From positions 1 through 28,400 of IMG/VR virus record IMGVR_UViG_3300008450_000342: a DNA stretch of 28,400 nt; one strand, given 5' to 3'. This stretch comes from a virus. A program made the translations under genes and the position numbers. Below the pieces are notes generated by a model. It was not told the origin of the DNA, ran no database searches, and was given only the letters and a program-made list of their open reading frames with translations. Positions 23,033 to 28,358 of the stretch are shown piece by piece; position 1 is the first letter of the stretch, and each line of letters opens with the position of its first letter.

Positions 23033-23335
23033 CTAGCCGTTGTACAGCTTGCGCAGCGTTGCTGCAACGCACACCTCAGCCGTCGAGCGCCCGACAGCGC
23101 CGCCCAGGACGCGGTAGACGTGCTGGACCAGTGACAGATACTGATCAGGTGTCAGAGGCGCCTTGCTGGGGCTGCCAGCAGCCTCTGGTGACGTGTCTGC
23201 GTCATTGCCTGCCAGGGCAGCATTGCGTATGAACTCGGCACGAGACAGCCCGTACGCCTTGGCAGCGTTGTCAATTTTGCTGATGGACTCGTCGTCAAAA
23301 CGGATTTCGACTTTGCGATTGAAGGTGCGTGGCAT
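23033..23335 (-). CDS. Ribbon-helix-helix DNA-binding protein, 100 aa
   Basis: Residues 5-42 (FNRKVEIRFDDESISKIDNAAKAYGLSRAEFIRNAAL) show the RHH fold: a beta strand RKVEIRF for major-groove contact, helix, G-L-S-R turn and second helix with E-F-I-R-N. The pattern resembles CopG/MobC-like proteins. After a Pro/Ser-rich linker (about 45-62) a second helical part (DQYLSLVQHVYRVLGGAVGRSTAEVCVAATLRKLY) may mediate oligomers. It is TGATG-coupled to the upstream gene. It probably regulates this middle operon or helps replication initiation; target unknown. Confidence 0.75.
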   Translation of the reverse strand: MPRTFNRKVEIRFDDESISKIDNAAKAYGLSRAEFIRNAALAGNDADTSPEAAGSPSKAPLTPDQYLSLVQHVYRVLGGAVGRSTAEVCVAATLRKLYNG

Positions 23336-23604
23336 CAGAACGGCAGTTCGGTGGTAAAAAAATCACGTGGCGATGGCCAAGCCTCAACGGCTGGCTCGGG
23401 CTCCATGTTGTACTCGGCCTGGATGCTTTGCCATTTGGATTGATTGACGGCTATCCAGTCCCTGACAAGATTTCTAGGCTTGTAGCCAGCTGGTGCTCCT
23501 GGTGGGGCATGGTCAAGCTGCTCGATGGTGCAGCGCCCTTTGGCCACCATGCGAGCAAGCGTGTCGCCTGTCGAGTCAAAGCCACCAAGCGGATGAAGCG
23601 TCAT
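23335..23604 (-). CDS. Unknown protein, 89 aa
   Basis: Joined to both neighbours (ATGA with the upstream gene at 23601-23604, TGATG with the RHH gene at 23335). Visible features are a helix (STGDTLARMVAKGRCTIEQLDH), a Pro/Gly joint (APPGAPAGYKPRN) and a Trp-containing helix (LVRDWIAVNQSKWQSIQAEYNME). The C-terminus is acidic and ends DFFTTELPF, similar in type to tips that bind partner proteins in replication complexes. I do not recognise the family. Place after the initiator gene hints at a replication accessory role. Confidence 0.6.
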   Translation of the reverse strand: MTLHPLGGFDSTGDTLARMVAKGRCTIEQLDHAPPGAPAGYKPRNLVRDWIAVNQSKWQSIQAEYNMEPEPAVEAWPSPRDFFTTELPF

Positions 23605-23897
23605 CTGTAAGCAGCTCCTATGGCGGCGTTGTACGCCTCGTAGGCGCCTAGGTGCATGATGTACCGACCAAGGCCGCCTGCGACGTTTGGCAGCGGTGGG
23701 CAGTAGGTGTGATACCTGCCAAGCTCGTCGTAACGACCAATCGGGTAGTCGCCGATCTGGTTGTGATCAATGGCCAGCTTGTCGAACGATGGCTCCTGCG
23801 TTCCGCGAAAAACCTGCTTAGGCGGAAACGAGCGATCTTTCTTCTCGCTGCAAGCCCAGATGTAGGCATTGGCGAGGCGCGTGTCAAAGAGTTCCAT
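23601..23897 (-). CDS. Unknown protein, 98 aa
   Basis: ATG at 23897 overlaps the initiator stop as TGATG; a TTG one codon earlier is less likely. The protein begins MELFDTRLANAYIWACSEKK, has a Pro/aromatic-rich middle (RYDELGRYHTYCPPLPNVAGG) and a helical end (RYIMHLGAYEAYNAAIGAAYR). No catalytic motif is evident. Coupled translation with the initiator suggests a replication-linked function, but nothing else supports one. Confidence 0.6.
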   Translation of the reverse strand: MELFDTRLANAYIWACSEKKDRSFPPKQVFRGTQEPSFDKLAIDHNQIGDYPIGRYDELGRYHTYCPPLPNVAGGLGRYIMHLGAYEAYNAAIGAAYR

Positions 23898-24694
23898 CAA
23901 CGGATCATGAATTCGGGTGCTGTACTGATCGAGGCGTCAACGAGGTGCGGATTGAACTGCAGGTGTCGGTTGTAGTTGATGCCTGCCCACTTGCCGTTAA
24001 TCGCATGAGCGAGCTGCTCCTCGACGACAGCCGGGCCGAGGGTGCTGTTGAACTTTAACAGTTCTGTGCACAAAAGCTTCCAAGCTATGTCACCCTTTGA
24101 TCCTTTCTTGATCTTCCAGAATGCCTGCACCAGTTCCCTGTGTGGCTCCAGCTCGGGCGGCAGTGGCCTGGTCTTGATCCTATCGCTTTTTTCACCTGAA
24201 TCTGCATCTATGGGTTTGGTAGGTACGTCAGTACCTACTAAAGCCATAGAGGGTTCTTGTTCATGGGTTCTTGTTTGGGTGCACTTTTGGCTACCAGGGT
24301 CGGTGGCTAAAAGTGCACTTTGGCTCTTGGTGCCTTTTTGGCTACCACGGTGCACTTTTGGATACCGCCCATCAGTGCCCTTTTGTGCACCAGCACTGCG
24401 TTGCTGCCGCTTATCTGCGTTCAGGTAGATGTGCCGCCTGTGACCGTCGTCATAGGTGTAAGTGGCCCACCCGTTGTCGATCAACCAATGAATGGCTGCC
24501 ATCACGTCACGACGACCACTGCCAAGTTCCTTTGACAGGGTGGTGACAGATGCGTAGCACCCGTGCGGACTGGCATTTCCGTGACGATGCAACACGAGGT
24601 AAACACAGACCCGATGCTTGCCGCCAGGCTCAGCGATCTGGTCTAGCAATCCATGCGGGCAAATCGAAAATCCTGTTGATCTAATGCGTGGCAT
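23897..24694 (-). CDS. O-like replication initiator with winged-helix domain, 265 aa
   Basis: Residues about 20-92 form a winged helix: HRVCVYLVLHRHGNASPHGCYASVTTLSKELGSGRRDVMAAIHWLIDNGWATYTYDDGHRRHIYL, like the DNA-binding part of lambda O-type initiators. A polar linker (about 95-170) follows; its DNA carries the iteron-like repeats. The C-terminal part (ELEPHRELVQAFWKIKKGSKGDIAWKLLCTELLKFN..., ending WAGINYNRHLQF) resembles C-terminal domains of phage replication proteins that recruit the helicase loader. The layout DNA-binding domain - repeat-coded linker - partner domain repeats that of lambda O. Genes for loader or helicase are not visible here. Confidence 0.75.
   Translation of the reverse strand: MPRIRSTGFSICPHGLLDQIAEPGGKHRVCVYLVLHRHGNASPHGCYASVTTLSKELGSGRRDVMAAIHWLIDNGWATYTYDDGHRRHIYLNADKRQQRSAGAQKGTDGRYPKVHRGSQKGTKSQSALLATDPGSQKCTQTRTHEQEPSMALVGTDVPTKPIDADSGEKSDRIKTRPLPPELEPHRELVQAFWKIKKGSKGDIAWKLLCTELLKFNSTLGPAVVEEQLAHAINGKWAGINYNRHLQFNPHLVDASISTAPEFMIR
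24219..24238. repeat. Perfect inverted repeat beside the iterons
   Basis: GTAGGTAC at 24219-24226 and GTACCTAC at 24231-24238 are separated by GTCA. The repeat lies about 40 nt from the iteron cluster, inside the initiator gene, next to a moderately AT-rich stretch. A similar inverted repeat lies beside the iterons in the lambda origin. Confidence 0.7.
24279..24391. repeat. Iteron-like direct repeats, candidate replication origin
   Basis: Five imperfect copies of about 17 bp on the plus strand, consensus GTGCACTTTTGGCTACC, start at 24279, 24313, 24330, 24350 and 24375. Copies 1 and 4 differ at one base in 17; copy 2 is one base shorter and diverges at its end; copy 5 is the most divergent. 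They lie in the linker-coding part of the initiator gene, where they encode G-S-Q-K-G-T-like motifs. DNA-level similarity across uneven spacing suggests binding sites for the initiator itself. Confidence 0.72.
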
Positions 24695-24696
24695 AA
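24688..24696 (+). promoter_or_regulatory. Possible extended -10 promoter for a short antisense RNA
   Basis: TGGCATAAT on the plus strand matches an extended -10 box (TG-N-CATAAT). No good -35 is seen at 17 nt. It overlaps the start of the initiator gene and points away from it. Confidence 0.35.
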
Positions 24697-24702
24697 TGAG
24701 TC

Positions 24703-24766
24703 AGCTCATGGTTCTGATGGCCGTCAGCTATTGCCCGGTGTGCGTGGTGGCGCTGCCGGGCTTTTT
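24703..24766 (+). ncRNA. Candidate oop-like small antisense RNA
   Basis: A transcript starting near 24703 would run about 60 nt through the gap between initiator and RHH gene and stop at the hairpin 24733-24761. Its 3' end would overlap the RHH stop codon (24765-24767) on the other strand. Place and orientation copy those of lambda oop RNA between cII and O. This is an inference from the promoter-like box and the terminator. Confidence 0.35.
24733..24766 (+). terminator. Plus-strand terminator between two minus-strand genes
   Basis: GCCCGG (24733-24738) pairs with CCGGGC (24756-24761), with a 17-nt loop, followed by five T (24762-24766). Only a plus-strand transcript would be terminated by it, yet both flanking genes are on the minus strand, which is why a short antisense RNA is suspected. 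The large loop lowers confidence. Confidence 0.55.
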
Positions 24767-24917
24767 ACTGTGCAGACGCAGCTTTCTGCGCGACATCCCT
24801 GTTCATCGCTTCCTCGATGATCTCTCTGAGGACAATGGTTCTGGGCTTCCACTCGCCTCGTTTTGACTCTAGCCAGGCGTACATCGTCGGACTGACGTCA
24901 ACCACAACTCTTGGCAT
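24765..24917 (-). CDS. Small ribbon-helix-helix repressor-like protein, 50 aa
   Basis: ATG at 24917 gives MPRVVVDVSPTMYAWLESKRG followed by EWKPRTIVLREIIEEAMNR, a complete Arc/CopG-type RHH unit: strand RVVVDV, helix TMYAWLESKRG, then helix IVLREIIEEAMNR. An upstream in-frame ATG at 24959 would run through the palindrome and is less likely. It is the first gene of the leftward block and faces the rightward early genes across a 34-nt gap with a perfect palindrome. It probably represses one or both divergent promoters. Confidence 0.8.
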   Translation of the reverse strand: MPRVVVDVSPTMYAWLESKRGEWKPRTIVLREIIEEAMNRDVAQKAASAQ

Positions 24918-24940
24918 GATCGTGCAATAAGGTGCATTGG

Positions 24941-24952
24941 TATTGTACAATA
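24941..24952. promoter_or_regulatory. Perfect 12-bp palindrome, likely operator in the divergent control region
   Basis: TATTGTACAATA is identical on both strands and holds a TACAAT -10-like box in each direction. It lies between the leftward RHH gene (start 24917) and the rightward nuclease gene (ATG 24952). A symmetric site of this size suits an RHH dimer pair. Good -35 boxes could not be placed for either direction. Confidence 0.55.
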
Positions 24953-25587
24953 TGATCACACGCTGGCGAGCCTTGCTGCAGCCCCTCGACGACCTTGAAT
25001 TTTTTCCCGATATTCACCGATACCGCTACCGAGGTGCTTGGATGCGGTACAGCGTTAGCCGCATTGCGCAGCCTGCTACCGCCGATCAGCAAGCTCGCTT
25101 TGAAGAGACTCGTCACATCTGGCAGCCTCGTGGCAATCACGTTCACACGGCAGCCGAAGCACTTCTGCTTGGCCTTGAGCCAGAGTCTGGTGACTACGGC
25201 GCATGGATCGACGCCCTGAGAAGCTGCTGGCTGCTAGAAGGTGCTGAGACGATTGCGGCAGAGCTTGGCATTGTGATTCCGCATCACGAGGTTGCCGGAA
25301 CGTTTGATGGATTGATTCGGACTGCCGATGGCGGCATCACGCTGCTGGATTTCAAAACCGTTCAAACCGAAAAATCGGTTGACACTCGCAAGCCCGCTAC
25401 GGCACAGCTTGGCGGATACCTGCACGGCTTAAACATCAACTATCCGGCAATCAGCGTTGACAAGTGCTGCACTGTCATCATTGGTCCAGGTCGCAGCAGG
25501 GTAATTAGCGAGGAGCCTGATGCCTGCTATGCAGCGTGGGAAGATCGCTTGGCAGCTCACAATGCGGCACTTTCGCTTCCCTTCTGA
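24952..25587 (+). CDS. PD-(D/E)XK nuclease, Cas4/RecB-like, 211 aa
   Basis: The ATG at 24952 is chosen over a TTG 15 nt upstream; ATG codons further in are also possible. Motifs of the RecB/Cas4 nuclease fold: G-N-H-V-H-T-A-A-E (61-69), the metal motif VAGTFDGLIR with D119, then GGITLLDFKTV with D-F-K at 133-135, and Q-L-G-G-Y-L-H-G-L (152-160), corresponding to the Q-x-x-x-Y motif. All catalytic positions are present. In a block with an annealing protein and SSB, it probably acts as the exonuclease that makes single strands for recombination. No iron-sulphur cysteine cluster like that of Cas4 is seen. Confidence 0.85.
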   Translation: MITRWRALLQPLDDLEFFPDIHRYRYRGAWMRYSVSRIAQPATADQQARFEETRHIWQPRGNHVHTAAEALLLGLEPESGDYGAWIDALRSCWLLEGAETIAAELGIVIPHHEVAGTFDGLIRTADGGITLLDFKTVQTEKSVDTRKPATAQLGGYLHGLNINYPAISVDKCCTVIIGPGRSRVISEEPDACYAAWEDRLAAHNAALSLPF

Positions 25588-25775
25588 TGAACTGGACACA
25601 GATCCTGTCAGACGCTGGCGTCCCAGAGCCGCCTGGCAGAGATATGGCAATTGAAATGGCGATTGCTGAAACTGCTGCTCGATATGAGAAGGTTGGCAAG
25701 AAGCGAGCCAAGGGCAGCACGACACGCAAGGCCAAGAAGGTTGCCCGCATCGACTACGGCGCCAGAAATTCATGA
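25587..25775 (+). CDS. Small unknown protein, 62 aa
   Basis: ATG at 25587 overlaps the nuclease stop as TGATG. The protein starts MNWTQILSDAGVPEPPGRDM, continues with a helix (AIEMAIAETAARYEKVGKKRA) and ends in a basic tail (KGSTTRKAKKVARIDYGARNS). The tail could bind nucleic acid. Coupling with the nuclease suggests a helper role, otherwise unknown. Confidence 0.6.
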   Translation: MNWTQILSDAGVPEPPGRDMAIEMAIAETAARYEKVGKKRAKGSTTRKAKKVARIDYGARNS

Positions 25776-25837
25776 TGCACAATTTGTGCACTCTGGGTCA
25801 AAATGGTGTATAGTGGTCACATCGGGGTAGATCCCGA
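25776..25837 (+). promoter_or_regulatory. Promoter/operator region P1 with a perfect inverted repeat
   Basis: TGCACAA-T-TTGTGCA (25776-25790) is a perfect inverted repeat starting right after the upstream stop codon. TATAGT at 25809-25814 is a good -10; TTGTGC at 25784-25789 is a possible -35 with a 19-nt spacer. AATGGTGTATAGT (25802-25814) recurs with one change at 28346-28358. A small leader hairpin follows (TCGGG 25822-25826 with CCCGA 25833-25837), then ATG at 25853. Confidence 0.55.
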
Positions 25838-25852
25838 CCACCACCTAAAGCC

Positions 25853-26029
25853 ATGCTCACAATCGATAGCCAGCTCACCCACATCAAACAGTTGATCGCG
25901 GAACAAGAAACTGCCTACCAGCAGCACTTTGCAGCTGGTCGCCTTGACGAAATGATGCAATCCAAGCGAGAGCTTGCCAAGTACCGCAATGCTTTTGGCA
26001 AACTCCTCAAGGAAAAGATGGGCATCTGA
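25853..26029 (+). CDS. Small helical unknown protein, 58 aa
   Basis: ATG at 25853 and TGA at 26027-26029, first gene after promoter region P1. The protein is one or two amphipathic helices (MLTIDSQLTHIKQLIAEQ, then GRLDEMMQSKRELAKYRNAFG and KLLKEKMGI), probably a coiled-coil dimer. The next gene starts 1 nt after the stop. Small helical proteins at such positions are often regulators or inhibitors of host proteins, but nothing specific can be said. Confidence 0.6.
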   Translation: MLTIDSQLTHIKQLIAEQETAYQQHFAAGRLDEMMQSKRELAKYRNAFGKLLKEKMGI

Positions 26030-26030
26030 C

Positions 26031-26210
26031 ATGGAATTGTCAAAAGAAGAACTCGATTTGCTCTACGTCATCATTCGCCACGAGGCCTTGGCTTTGCGAA
26101 GAGGCGACTATCGCTACATCCCAGAGCCCGGAACCTATGAAGACCGTGTTTTTGCTCTTGATTTCAAATTGGCCAATAGTTTCCGCAAACGCAACCAAAC
26201 AATCAGATGA
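26031..26210 (+). CDS. Small unknown protein, 59 aa
   Basis: ATG at 26031 lies 1 nt after the upstream stop. The protein reads MELSKEELDLLYVIIRHEAL, then RRGDYRYIPEPGTYEDRVFALDFKLANSFRKRN. It has an acidic helical start and a basic end. It overlaps the next gene by ATGA at 26207-26210. An earlier in-frame ATG at 25974 is inside the upstream gene and is rejected. Confidence 0.6.
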   Translation: MELSKEELDLLYVIIRHEALALRRGDYRYIPEPGTYEDRVFALDFKLANSFRKRNQTIR

Positions 26211-26392
26211 CCTACTCCGTTTTTTGCTATCGCTTCAAGGAGCCAGCCGTCAAGCTTTACAGCAACCTATCCCTTGAGGATGCTCAAAAAATCTGCAAGG
26301 ATCCAGACACAAGCAGCCAAACGTCAAAGGATTGGAAACTGCTGAAAAGATGGGGTCCAGACCACTGGTTTTACGGCTACGAAAAAGACTGA
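26207..26392 (+). CDS. Small conserved phage protein, 61 aa
   Basis: The sequence (MTYSVFCYRFKEPAVKLYSN, LSLEDAQKICKDPDTSSQTS, HWFYGYEKD) has a pattern I recall from many short phage proteins: an aromatic strand, 'L-x-x-E-D-A-Q-x-x-C-x-D-P-D-T-S-S', and a closing W-F-x-G-Y-E. Function unknown. The gene ends just before promoter region P2. Confidence 0.7.
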   Translation: MTYSVFCYRFKEPAVKLYSNLSLEDAQKICKDPDTSSQTSKDWKLLKRWGPDHWFYGYEKD

Positions 26393-26399
26393 CCACCTA

Positions 26400-26451
26400 T
26401 TTACAACCAGTGCACTATTTGGTACAATAAAAACAAGACGGACAACCGTCT
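26400..26451 (+). promoter_or_regulatory. Promoter region P2 with operator-like ACCAGTGCACTA
   Basis: TTTACA (26400-26405) and TACAAT (26423-26428) are separated by exactly 17 nt. ACCAGTGCACTA (26406-26417) lies in the spacer and recurs with one change at 28335-28346. A leader hairpin (AGACGG 26436-26441 with CCGTCT 26446-26451) follows, then ATG at 26468. Confidence 0.7.
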
Positions 26452-26467
26452 CAACCACCCAATCATC

Positions 26468-26773
26468 ATGACAGCTATCCAAGAGATGACCCATAGGGTC
26501 TCCGAGCTTTCTTCGCTTATCAAGCAGCTAGAAACAGAAAAGTCTGATCTCATCAGCCAGCTTTCAGTTGCCTGGTCTATCGGTGATCTTGACGAATACT
26601 TAGATGACAAAGGCAATGCCGTCATCGAAGACATCAAGCTGGAGCGCCGCTCTAGGTCAACATGGAGCTACTCGCCAGCAGTTAAAGAACTGCAAGAGCG
26701 CGAGCAACACTCAGGTATTGCGGAGCGCAAAGTCACCACTTATGTTTGCGTGAGTCATGTCAAGCAAAAGTGA
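26468..26773 (+). CDS. Coiled-coil protein of the recombination block, 101 aa
   Basis: First gene after P2. Residues 1-35 form a coiled coil (MTAIQEMTHRVSELSSLIKQ, LETEKSDLISQLSVAW). A variable middle (SIGDLDEYLDDKGNAVIEDI) follows, then SRSTWSYSPAVKELQEREQHSGIAERKVTTYVCV, a 'T-W-x-Y-S-P-A-V-x-x-L' pattern I recall from small phage proteins placed before recombinases. The stop overlaps the RusA start as GTGA. Function unknown. Confidence 0.65.
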   Translation: MTAIQEMTHRVSELSSLIKQLETEKSDLISQLSVAWSIGDLDEYLDDKGNAVIEDIKLERRSRSTWSYSPAVKELQEREQHSGIAERKVTTYVCVSHVKQK

Positions 26774-27198
26774 GTGTCACATTTTTTGTGGAAGGCATCA
26801 GCCGACCACAAGGCAGCAAGCGATCACTTGGCAATGGTCGCATGGTTGAATCCAGTCCACACCTAAAGCCGTGGCGAAGTGACGTTCGCTTTACAGCGCA
26901 GCAGAATCGCCCCGGCGAATGGAATTCAGCACTACCAATGTCTGTCAGTCTTGCTTTCTGCTTTCCCCGGCCAAAGTCGCATTACAACAGCAAAGGCATT
27001 CTGACTACTAAGGCTCCAGCTAGGGCAACCAGCAAAAGCATTGGTGACATCGACAAGCTAACTCGAGGCATCCTTGATGCCTTGACCACTGTCCTATTCG
27101 ACGATGATTCACAAGTCATCGAAGTTAACGCATACAAGCGCTACTGCTCGCCATCCGAGCGGCCTGGCGCAATTATCACCTGCACACCTATTCAATGA
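26770..27198 (+). CDS. rusA: RusA-type Holliday junction resolvase, 142 aa
   Basis: I choose GTG at 26770, overlapping the upstream stop (GTGA); a TTG at 26746 is less likely. The opening VTFFVEGISRPQGSKRS is the usual RusA start (F-V-x-G-x-P/R-x-x-Q-G-S-K). The active-site block IGDIDKLTRGILDALTTVLFDDDSQVIEV holds the conserved D-x-D-K-L-x-R, L-D-A-L and D-D-S-Q-V, including the catalytic aspartates. RusA cuts four-way junctions, so it would resolve recombination or replication intermediates before packaging. ATGA couples it to the annealing gene. Confidence 0.93.
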   Translation: MSVTFFVEGISRPQGSKRSLGNGRMVESSPHLKPWRSDVRFTAQQNRPGEWNSALPMSVSLAFCFPRPKSHYNSKGILTTKAPARATSKSIGDIDKLTRGILDALTTVLFDDDSQVIEVNAYKRYCSPSERPGAIITCTPIQ

Positions 27199-27905
27199 CC
27201 TATCCAAACCTTGCAGGCGTTATCACCAAGGATGACGTTTACAGCAAAGGCAGCGGCAGCTATGCAGCCTCCTATGTTGCCTGGGCTCGCATTGCAAACT
27301 ACCTGCACACAAATGCACCTGGCTGGGAGTTTCACCTAAAGCAAACTCAAGACAGCGGACACATCTGGAAAGCTCCTGATGGCACTGGTTACCTGATTGG
27401 ATATTTCACTGGTCCAGAGGATCAAGCGACGGCAGACTTCCCGTTTCCGATCATGGACAACCGAAACAATGCCATTCAGTATGACAAGATCAGTGCGCGA
27501 GCATTGACAGATGCACACCGTCGAGCACTGTGCGCCTGTGCTGCCTTTACTTTGTCGCTTGGCTACGAGCTGTGGGCCAAGGAGGAAGTTGCAGAAGCTG
27601 GATCAAACAATGCTGCCGCAGTAGTTGACGAAAAGCCAAAGGCAGCAGCAAAGCCAAAGGCAAGTCCAGAGCCTGCACAGAAAACTGCAGAGTCGCTCGA
27701 CTTGGCCGAAATGCCTGTCACCGAAGATGAATACAACCTAGTGATTGGCTTGCTGACCGATGTGCATACTAAAAACCCAGAAAAAATTGCAGATTTGACC
27801 AAGGCTTTCCGCAAGGAATACAAGCTGGATGCGAAAGCTGCATTGTCCAAAGAGATCAAGACACAGGCACACGTCGAGTTCATCAATGCGTTTCTGTCTA
27901 GCTAA
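27195..27905 (+). CDS. Single-strand annealing protein, Rad52/DUF1071 (Sak3)-like, 236 aa
   Basis: Residues about 15-130 resemble DUF1071-type annealing proteins: SYAASYVAWARIANYLHTNAPGWEF, a GTGYLIGYFTG strand pair, FPFPIMDNRNNAI, and SARALTDAHRRALCACAAFTLSLGYELWA, matching the usual 'P-V-M-D-x-R-N-x-A-I' and 'D-x-x-x-R-x-L-x-x-x-x-A-x-x-x-G-L-G' pattern. A Lys/Ala/Pro linker (about 147-170) leads to a small helical domain (about 175-236) that may bind SSB or nuclease. With the PD-(D/E)XK nuclease and RusA it makes up a recombination set. The family call needs a profile search. Confidence 0.72.
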   Translation: MTYPNLAGVITKDDVYSKGSGSYAASYVAWARIANYLHTNAPGWEFHLKQTQDSGHIWKAPDGTGYLIGYFTGPEDQATADFPFPIMDNRNNAIQYDKISARALTDAHRRALCACAAFTLSLGYELWAKEEVAEAGSNNAAAVVDEKPKAAAKPKASPEPAQKTAESLDLAEMPVTEDEYNLVIGLLTDVHTKNPEKIADLTKAFRKEYKLDAKAALSKEIKTQAHVEFINAFLSS

Positions 27906-27944
27906 CGCCAAGCAGCAACGCACTTTCCAAACCGCTACTAAATC

Positions 27945-28271
27945 ATGTTGACATTGACCGCTGTGGGCAACCTTGCCAGGGACCCGCAAATCAGAGCCGT
28001 AGGCGACACAGAAGTTGCAAGCTTCACCGTGCTGTGCAATCGCAAAGGTAAAGACGGTGACATCGTGACTGCTGTTGACTGTTCCGTCTGGGGCAAGCGC
28101 GCTCAAGTCGTAGGCGACTATCTAACGAAAGGATCACAGGTCACTGTGACTGGCGACGGATATGTCGAGCAGTACGAACGCACAGATGGAAACAAGGGTG
28201 CAAAGATCGTGCTACGGGTGAATGATTTCAGCTTGCCACCAAAGGCAAAGTCTGTTGACACGCCGTTCTGA
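27945..28271 (+). CDS. ssb: Single-stranded DNA-binding protein, 108 aa
   Basis: Complete OB-fold SSB: LTAVGNLARDPQIRAVGDTEVASFTVLCNRKGKD, VTAVDCSVWGKRAQVVGDYLTKGSQVTVTGDGYVEQYERTDGNKG, then LRVNDFSLPP. N-L-x-R-D-P, V-x-x-F-x-V, W-G-K-x-A-x-x-V and the G-S-x-V-x-V-x-G strand are all typical. The C-terminal tip (KSVDTPF) is a short, less acidic version of the bacterial D-D-I-P-F tip that recruits partners. No Shine-Dalgarno sequence is visible before the ATG. It is the last gene before a strong terminator. Confidence 0.95.
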   Translation: MLTLTAVGNLARDPQIRAVGDTEVASFTVLCNRKGKDGDIVTAVDCSVWGKRAQVVGDYLTKGSQVTVTGDGYVEQYERTDGNKGAKIVLRVNDFSLPPKAKSVDTPF

Positions 28272-28285
28272 CACCACTGAATATG

Positions 28286-28307
28286 AGCCGGGGAAACCCG
28301 GCTTTTT
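28286..28307 (+). terminator. Rho-independent terminator after ssb
   Basis: AGCCGGG (28286-28292) and CCCGGCT (28297-28303) pair around a GAAA loop, followed by TTTTT (28303-28307). It ends the rightward early block 15 nt after the ssb stop. Confidence 0.93.
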
Positions 28308-28318
28308 GTTTCAGCAAT

Positions 28319-28358
28319 TTTACAATAGTGCACAACCAGTGTACTAATGGTGTATTGT
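28319..28358 (+). promoter_or_regulatory. Promoter region P3 for a gene beyond the right edge
   Basis: TTTACA (28319-28324) with TACTAA (28342-28347) 17 nt away is one possible promoter; TATTGT (28353-28358) is an alternative -10. The region repeats ACCAGTGTACTA (28335-28346) and AATGGTGTATTGT (28346-28358) from P2 and P1. By analogy with the 38-39 nt leaders of P1 and P2, the next gene probably starts at about 28400, where the window ends in AAATCA; an ATG at 28365 opens 12 codons to the edge but is less likely to be the start. Confidence 0.55.

Noticed and set aside
24279-24391. CRISPR array
   Set aside because: Repeats are short, imperfect and unevenly spaced (17-34 nt between starts) and lie inside a gene; iterons explain them better.
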